Shown one piece after another: positions 59,454-64,000 of a stretch of DNA of 64,000 nucleotides (position 1 is the stretch's first letter; the number at the start of each line of letters is the position of its first letter). The notes below the pieces were generated by a model. That model was not told where the DNA came from, did no database searches, and saw only the letters and a program-made list of their open reading frames with translations. The DNA is taken from IMG/VR virus record IMGVR_UViG_3300050821_010761, positions 1 through 64,000 of that record, one strand, 5' to 3'. Source of the stretch: a virus. The translations under genes were made by a program, and so were the position numbers.

Positions 59454-60338
59454 TTACATCAACAAATTTCTTTGCATGATCTCACAAAGTTGTTTTACTT
59501 TATTCTTCTCATCAGAATCGCAAATATTTTGAAGTTTTTCCATGCTAGTAGCCTCTTTAGCTTCTTCTTTTTCTCCAAAAATGTTAACGACGTTGGACGG
59601 ACGATTATAGGGTAAATGTTTGGATTCATTCAAGATGAAGTTGCGCACGTATTCGTAAGGAACTGTCCAAGCATAACCTATGTCTCCGCTACCAGCAAAA
59701 ACAACCCCAGACAACTCCATATCTTCATTGTACACAGCGCTACCGCTTGAACCAGGACTAATAGTTGCTGTTACGAGAACAGAATCATATTGTTTCAATA
59801 CTGGCAAGCCACCAAGAAGTAGGCAATACAATCCTTTCTTTGAATCCGCCACATCGTCATCCGTGCATGGCTTGAAATCCACTAAAATGGTAATCGTCTG
59901 TCTGCCAGAGAAGTGACCGATTGTTTTTACGTTTGGATAAAGAGAAGGATGACCAGAGATAAGAGCGCCTTCATAATAGGGTACAGGAGCGCGATTTGCC
60001 AACTTTACGCCACCATGTAAATTGCCAGCTACTCTGATCAAGCAAAGATCTGCTGTTTCGGATTTTTTGTACGAAACGACCATGAAACTTCCCGCTTGTC
60101 CACTGACCAATCCGCCATACTTTTCCACTACTCCACAAACGTGTGAGTTGGTAAGGATCAATGATCCATTCTGGCTAGATTTCAGGATGATTCCTGTTCC
60201 ACCATGATTGCCAGCTATATTTGTAATTTTTACTGCGTTAGCGCTAGCGTCTTTATAGTCTGGCTGTTGTTGTCTCGTAGCGCACGCGGACAATACCAGA
60301 ACCGCTACGGCAAGTAGCGCTTTCTTAACAAGGGACAT
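59454..60338 (-). CDS. Trypsin-like serine protease lipoprotein
   Basis: Start at ATG 60338 (TGATG overlap with the stop upstream); GTG 60341 is an alternative. The 294-residue product has a lipoprotein signal (VLVLSAC, lipidated Cys19, +2 Ala) and a chymotrypsin-fold domain with His66 in LTNSHVCG, Asp97 in ADLCLIRV and Ser198 in PGSSGSAVYN, so the triad is complete. The last 50 residues are a charged helix. Located in the envelope, it could degrade host or competitor surface proteins. Secreted proteases of this type are exceptional in phages. It lies between housekeeping phage genes and is cotranscribed with them. Confidence 0.8.
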   Translation of the reverse strand: MSLVKKALLAVAVLVLSACATRQQQPDYKDASANAVKITNIAGNHGGTGIILKSSQNGSLILTNSHVCGVVEKYGGLVSGQAGSFMVVSYKKSETADLCLIRVAGNLHGGVKLANRAPVPYYEGALISGHPSLYPNVKTIGHFSGRQTITILVDFKPCTDDDVADSKKGLYCLLLGGLPVLKQYDSVLVTATISPGSSGSAVYNEDMELSGVVFAGSGDIGYAWTVPYEYVRNFILNESKHLPYNRPSNVVNIFGEKEEAKEATSMEKLQNICDSDEKNKVKQLCEIMQRNLLM

Positions 60339-60640
60339 CACATGTACTCCTGGGTTTGTGTTTTATTATTTAATAAATTTAAGACACTTTTAGGTGCTTT
60401 TTTCAATAATTTAATGTGGTATACGTAGCCCGTGGAATCCAAACAGTCCATCACAGTCTCCACTGGGGTCTTACCACTAACTAACAAGCTAGCCATGGAA
60501 ACATAGAAAACCTTCCACTCGCCATCTTTGCCGATCTGATATAAAAGCTCAATCGTGAGATCCCTGGATGGCAAAGCAAGAAATGACACTTGAATGCTAC
60601 GTCCAGTTAATCGATACCATAGTCTTTTTAGGAAATTCAT
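60338..60640 (-). CDS. Unassigned small protein
   Basis: A 100-residue protein with a basic, hydrophobic start (MNFLKRLWYRLTGRSIQVSF) that may touch the membrane, then an alpha/beta body (KVFYVSMASLLVSGKTPVET). ATGA overlap with the upstream gene. No family recognised. Confidence 0.55.
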   Translation of the reverse strand: MNFLKRLWYRLTGRSIQVSFLALPSRDLTIELLYQIGKDGEWKVFYVSMASLLVSGKTPVETVMDCLDSTGYVYHIKLLKKAPKSVLNLLNNKTQTQEYM

Positions 60641-61293
60641 TTGTTTTCTTCCTCCCGTCTTAAGTCAGCGTAGTGCTTAAGCACATCGCCGATGGCTTTT
60701 GCTTTTGGCGTAATTTCTATCTGGTTATCGCCTTTGCGAGTAACCGTTGCGCCGTCACTAATATTTAGTCCTATCATAGGTCCTTTGTCTTTTGGAGGCT
60801 CAGCCATCGATTTTTGTATAAGATCGGCTATCTTGAGATAACGATCGATCTCTTTTAGACTTATTTGATCTGTAAATTCTTCATTATTAGTTTCTAGATA
60901 GCGTATGATCTTATGACCATGTTTCTTTTGGTACATCTGGGCAAGTTGCAGGAGATGATCCTGCATGACCAATTTAGCCTCAATGATCCTTCGTTTCATA
61001 TGGTCGGCTAATTCCGACATATACTCTTTTCTTCGCTCGCACCAATTCATCCTGTGAGATAAATACATGACCGTAATACGGTCTGTGCGAGTAATATTCG
61101 AAATTTGATCATAAGTTTTGCCAGAAAGATAAAGATCCATCATCTTAGCGATCTTTTCTTCTTCAATTTTAATCATACCAGCTTCGCCATTATCGATGAA
61201 TTTCTGCACTTTTTTCATGCTTTCATCGCTAATATCCGTCATTTTTATTGGATTTACGACGATTTCTGGTAAATTATTATTTTCTTCACTCAT
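60637..61293 (-). CDS. HTH DNA-binding protein (terminase-small-subunit-like)
   Basis: A 218-residue protein. Residues about 45-85 form a helix-turn-helix (MMDLYLSGKTYDQISNITRT ... VMYLSHRMNWCERRKEYMSE), as in small terminase subunits and sigma region 4. A long helix follows (ADHMKRRIIEAKLVMQDHLL), typical for oligomerising small terminases, and a flexible C terminus. No large terminase is near, so a transcription regulator is an alternative. Overlaps neighbours by ATGA. Confidence 0.55.
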   Translation of the reverse strand: MSEENNNLPEIVVNPIKMTDISDESMKKVQKFIDNGEAGMIKIEEEKIAKMMDLYLSGKTYDQISNITRTDRITVMYLSHRMNWCERRKEYMSELADHMKRRIIEAKLVMQDHLLQLAQMYQKKHGHKIIRYLETNNEEFTDQISLKEIDRYLKIADLIQKSMAEPPKDKGPMIGLNISDGATVTRKGDNQIEITPKAKAIGDVLKHYADLRREEENK

Positions 61294-61664
61294 TCTTTGC
61301 TCTTGTAAGCCAGTTTTTCGTTGATGAATACTTCTATCACGATATCTTTCCAGAACAGCGTTCTTATACTGGCTTCCAATGCGGCAAAACGCTTTTGAAT
61401 CTGATCGTTCTTGGCGTCGTCTTCTAAGGTAAGATGATAGGTGACAACGTTATTTCTTATGGGAGCATTGATAGTCAGATTAAAATCCTTATCAACCAAA
61501 GCATCAGACTGATGTGATAAATCGTAGTCAATTTTTACTTCTTTTACGCCAAAAAAATAAATAAATGGGTAAAATTTCATGTTTTTTTCGTGCATTTCGG
61601 TGATTTTCCCTGAAATCAGCACCAGTTTCGCCATATCTTTCACTATTTTTGATTCTTCAGACAA
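61290..61664 (-). CDS. Unassigned small protein
   Basis: A 124-residue alpha/beta protein (YPFIYFFGVKEVKIDYDLSH, FAALEASIRTLFWKDIVIEV). Overlaps sbcD by 8 bases and the HTH gene by 4, so part of the recombination operon. No family recognised. Confidence 0.55.
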   Translation of the reverse strand: MSEESKIVKDMAKLVLISGKITEMHEKNMKFYPFIYFFGVKEVKIDYDLSHQSDALVDKDFNLTINAPIRNNVVTYHLTLEDDAKNDQIQKRFAALEASIRTLFWKDIVIEVFINEKLAYKSKE

Positions 61665-62655
61665 TTGAATTCTCCTTCATGTAAGCAATCAATTTGTCAC
61701 GATCAAATGTGGTTTGATAGAGATTAGTCATGAAATCCTGAAAACTTTTGCCTGGATTCCTGATGGATTTGCTTACTTTGTCTGTAATTTTGGTCTTAAT
61801 GCCGTATTGACCCTTTAAAACTTTTTTTTGCTCACTGACCCACTTAACTGAACCAATCAATTCTATGGTGATCTTGCCAGTTGATGGTACTTGTGGCATA
61901 TCATCACCTTCTTTCCATTCTAGTTCGAAAATCGGTGTGACAATCCTAGAAGTGGACCAGAATTCTGTTTTGGTGATTTTTCCAGTCAAATCATCATGAT
62001 GGTACAACCATATGCCTTTGTTTTGATTCGCATCTGAAGCTGAATCCCATTTGGGCGTTCCAGGATGAATTACTTGTTTTCCGTTGGCAGTACATTCTTG
62101 ATGGGCGTGAATATGTCCTGAGATGATGATATCAAAGGGGATCGGATCGGTGTCAAAACCCTCTGGATCGTAGGTACCAGATTCGAACTTGGATGTGCTA
62201 AATGACTGATGACAGACGAGAACCTTGGCGCCTTCACTAGCAAGTCCCCTGCAAATATCGTAGAACGTATCTCTGTCATGTGTGTAGGAGATGTATCCAT
62301 AAATTCCTTCTGTTCTTGGATTTTGAACAATTTTCAAATTTTTACGATTTCTAGCCAAATGTCTAAAAACGTGTAAAGCGGAATAGTCTGCCGAATATTC
62401 GCCAGTCATATCGTGATTACCAATAAGAACCACGATTTCAATATTTTCGTGAGAAGTCAAGACGTCTAACCATCCATCCCAAAACTCCAGTACCTCAAGC
62501 CTTATTACGGCATGCGTATGGTATAAATCTCCTAAAATTTCTACCCTATCTGGTTGTATTTCTAGGATTTTATCATTGATGAAATGCATCAACTTCTCGG
62601 ATTCCTCCAAGTTGTTTGGTTTAACGTGCATATCTCCAATGCGCAGAATTCTCAT
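61657..62655 (-). CDS. sbcD: SbcD/Mre11-like nuclease (gp47-type)
   Basis: A 332-residue metallophosphoesterase with Asp8 and His10 (IGDMHVKP), EILGDLYHTH, VLIGNHDMTG, VLVCHQSFST and SGHIHAHQ, the full Mre11 motif set for two manganese ions. The C-terminal 80 residues are the capping and SbcC-binding part. It should work with the SbcC protein at 57139 as an end-processing complex. Confidence 0.85.
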   Translation of the reverse strand: MRILRIGDMHVKPNNLEESEKLMHFINDKILEIQPDRVEILGDLYHTHAVIRLEVLEFWDGWLDVLTSHENIEIVVLIGNHDMTGEYSADYSALHVFRHLARNRKNLKIVQNPRTEGIYGYISYTHDRDTFYDICRGLASEGAKVLVCHQSFSTSKFESGTYDPEGFDTDPIPFDIIISGHIHAHQECTANGKQVIHPGTPKWDSASDANQNKGIWLYHHDDLTGKITKTEFWSTSRIVTPIFELEWKEGDDMPQVPSTGKITIELIGSVKWVSEQKKVLKGQYGIKTKITDKVSKSIRNPGKSFQDFMTNLYQTTFDRDKLIAYMKENSIV

Positions 62656-62894
62656 TTGCCTCTTGGGTACTTTTGTGCTGGTTGTCTAGCGTTTTCCAAT
62701 GGAATACATACTGATTGATCTAAAGAATCTTTCACATATGCCTCGTTTTCTGGGATTGCTAACCATTCAGAGACTTGGACCATATTTTTATGGATGCTCT
62801 TGATCATTTCAAATTGACCATCAATACAACCTTGACGGTAGTCAGATTTTGACGCGCATGCGGAAAGCAATAGAGCGATTAGTAAATATTTCAT
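62652..62894 (-). CDS. Small lipoprotein
   Basis: An 80-residue protein with signal and lipobox (LIALLLSACAS, Cys13, +2 Ala), followed by a short helical domain with two further Cys. Size and lipid anchor fit an outer-membrane spanin subunit or a superinfection-exclusion lipoprotein, but it lies in the recombination operon without an inner-membrane partner. ATGA overlaps on both sides. Confidence 0.6.
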   Translation of the reverse strand: MKYLLIALLLSACASKSDYRQGCIDGQFEMIKSIHKNMVQVSEWLAIPENEAYVKDSLDQSVCIPLENARQPAQKYPRGK

Positions 62895-63211
62895 TTTTCC
62901 ACCACGAATTCAATATGGGCAGCGTCCACGATAATAAATTTTCCTTCAATAGCATCGCTCTCATAAACTTTGGATGCCCAAGGCTGCGTGAACAATAGTT
63001 CTTCTTTGATGTAAGCCAAGGAACCTTTACTGTATGGCACTCCACATTGTGTACCCGAGAAAACAACGGCATCCATCAAAAGTCTCAAGCCGACGATTGA
63101 TGTCTTTTGTTGAACTAGGGCAAAACCCACTTCGTTTTTAGATTTCAGGGTACGGTCGCCAGAATACGGTTCAAGAATGAATCGGTTATTCAAAGAATTT
63201 GCTTGTGGCAT
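62891..63211 (-). CDS. GroES-like co-chaperonin candidate
   Basis: A 106-residue beta protein. The beginning NRFILEPYSGDRTLKSKNEV, a possible mobile loop (LVQQKTSIVGLRLLMDAVVF), GSLAYIKEELLFT and the end GKFIIVDAAHIEFV follow the order of the GroES fold (LKPLxDRVLV ... VKxGDxVLF ... ILVVxExDIL). Phages such as T4 (gp31) use their own co-chaperonin to fold the capsid. The match is by pattern only and no GroEL-like gene is present. Confidence 0.35.
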   Translation of the reverse strand: MPQANSLNNRFILEPYSGDRTLKSKNEVGFALVQQKTSIVGLRLLMDAVVFSGTQCGVPYSKGSLAYIKEELLFTQPWASKVYESDAIEGKFIIVDAAHIEFVVEK

Positions 63212-63219
63212 ATTTCTCC

Positions 63220-63420
63220 TTAAAAACTGTAACTAATGGAAAATACAATTCCATTAACGCGAATCTCATTACCAGTGATGTCGATTTCTGCTTCAAAATT
63301 GGCATCTCGCAATTCGTAGCGGATTCTTTCTAAAACGACTTCTGGAGTAACTTCGTCCGTTCTTAGTCCCACGAAAGTATGGATGGCCTCTCGTATAGTG
63401 TCTTGTTGATCTTTCGTCAT
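63220..63420 (-). CDS. Small unassigned protein
   Basis: A 66-residue protein with a helical start and two beta strands (DANFEAEIDITGNEIRVNGI). ATGA overlap with the sigma-factor gene. No family recognised. Confidence 0.55.
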   Translation of the reverse strand: MTKDQQDTIREAIHTFVGLRTDEVTPEVVLERIRYELRDANFEAEIDITGNEIRVNGIVFSISYSF

Positions 63421-63998
63421 ATTTTTATTCCTTTAAGTTTCAATACTTTTCTATGTAAAATGGGCAAATTCTTGGCATAACCAAGCATTTCCATAGTGGA
63501 TTCTCTCTCGATATACGCAGATTCCATATCTTGGGTTAAATCTTGCGTGTAGCTATAAACTCCATAGCCTTCGTCATTCACTGTAGAATCCGCACTGACT
63601 GTGCTTGCCGCACTCATTAAATCGCTCAATTCTCCTGCCTTTACCTCATATTTTGGAATGCTTTTCCCATCCTTCGCATCTTGTTGGAAGGATTTATTGA
63701 TAGCATCTGCCAGTTCATTGATATCATCAATACCTTGGCGACCACGAATCGAGTTGGCTTTGTAAAGCACCCTCTTATCAGATGGATAGAAGTGTAGCAT
63801 GGTTTCGGAATATGAATCTATGAGGTTGCCGACCATCCGACCTATACACACAGACCTGAAAACTGGCGTGTAACTACCGCACCATTTATCAATGCCAGCT
63901 GCAAGTCCCATACTACATATACCAATCATATCCATCAAAGTCAAGTGGCTTCTTGGTGTTTTGCGAAAAAAGAGCTTAGCACGGTTAACTGCCAATGG
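63417..63998 (-). CDS. Sigma-70-family factor, 5' end outside window
   Basis: The frame is open to the right edge, so the N terminus (region 2.1) is missing; TTG 63995 is only the last in-window candidate. The visible 193 residues show region 2.2-2.4 (LTLMDMIGICSMGLAAGIDK, then FRSVCIGRMVGNLIDSYSET, as in DLIQEGxxGLxxAIDK and YAxxxIRxxIxD), region 3 (SDKRVLYKANSIRGRQGIDD, ELSDLMSAASTVSAD) and a short region 4 (MLGYAKNLPILHRKVLKLKG). It probably redirects RNA polymerase to phage promoters, and the shared element upstream of the virion genes is an obvious candidate target. The operon runs leftwards from here. Confidence 0.7.
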   Translation of the reverse strand, partial: PLAVNRAKLFFRKTPRSHLTLMDMIGICSMGLAAGIDKWCGSYTPVFRSVCIGRMVGNLIDSYSETMLHFYPSDKRVLYKANSIRGRQGIDDINELADAINKSFQQDAKDGKSIPKYEVKAGELSDLMSAASTVSADSTVNDEGYGVYSYTQDLTQDMESAYIERESTMEMLGYAKNLPILHRKVLKLKGIKI

Positions 63999-64000
63999 CA

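Noticed and set aside
1-64000. CRISPR arrays, insertion sequences, integrase or attachment sites
   Set aside because: No regularly spaced repeats, transposase motifs or tyrosine/serine recombinase were seen; the phage is probably lytic as far as this window shows.

Overview
The window looks like part of the genome of a large contractile-tailed phage (myovirus type) of a Gram-negative host. No host genes, tRNAs, rRNAs, IS elements or CRISPR arrays were seen. The Gram-negative inference rests on four proteins with lipoprotein signal peptides, none with Asp at +2, and on a lytic transglycosylase. The exact host cannot be read from the sequence. The DNA is moderately A+T-rich, genes are packed with frequent ATGA/TAATG overlaps, and no gene-free stretch reaches 300 bases.

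The left half (1-32537) is a plus-strand virion module: end of a tape-measure-like protein, baseplate hub, central spike, a small CPBP-like membrane protease, two unassigned structural proteins, a LysM plus gp25-like baseplate wedge protein, a giant baseplate-J-like protein (2368 aa), a second large baseplate protein, a tail-tube-like protein, then a long cassette of fibre and adhesin genes with collagen-like, repeated beta and C1q-like domains. Two minus-strand islands interrupt it: a lipoprotein with an HELTH zinc-protease motif (7217-7798), and a cassette with a zinc-ribbon protein, a lytic transglycosylase, a DEDDh exonuclease and an overlooked 33-aa membrane peptide (20037-21593). The virion transcripts appear to share a short upstream element: palindrome TGATATATCA near CAATCTTAT.

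The right half (32538-64000) is entirely minus strand and holds the replication, recombination, transcription and nucleotide genes. It includes a DnaE-type DNA polymerase, DEDDh proofreading exonuclease, RNase H, gp32-like SSB, RecA/UvsX-like recombinase, DnaB-like helicase, archaeo-eukaryotic-type primase, SbcC/SbcD (gp46/gp47) pair, RuvC-like resolvase, calcineurin-type phosphoesterase, a clear sigma-70-family factor at the right edge and a second sigma-like protein. Accessory genes include a fold-type-I PLP aminotransferase, a CYTH (triphosphate tunnel) enzyme, a ClpP-like protease, and two secreted lipoprotein proteases (subtilisin-like and trypsin-like). The two halves meet at 32537/32538 with stop codons directly abutting.

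Most worth a second look: the unusual concentration of proteases, four of them predicted envelope-located; the phage CYTH enzyme; the aminotransferase; the J-protein swollen by modules shared with the fibres; the candidate late-gene element next to phage sigma factors; and a 35-codon stop-free extension behind the amber stop of the recombinase gene.
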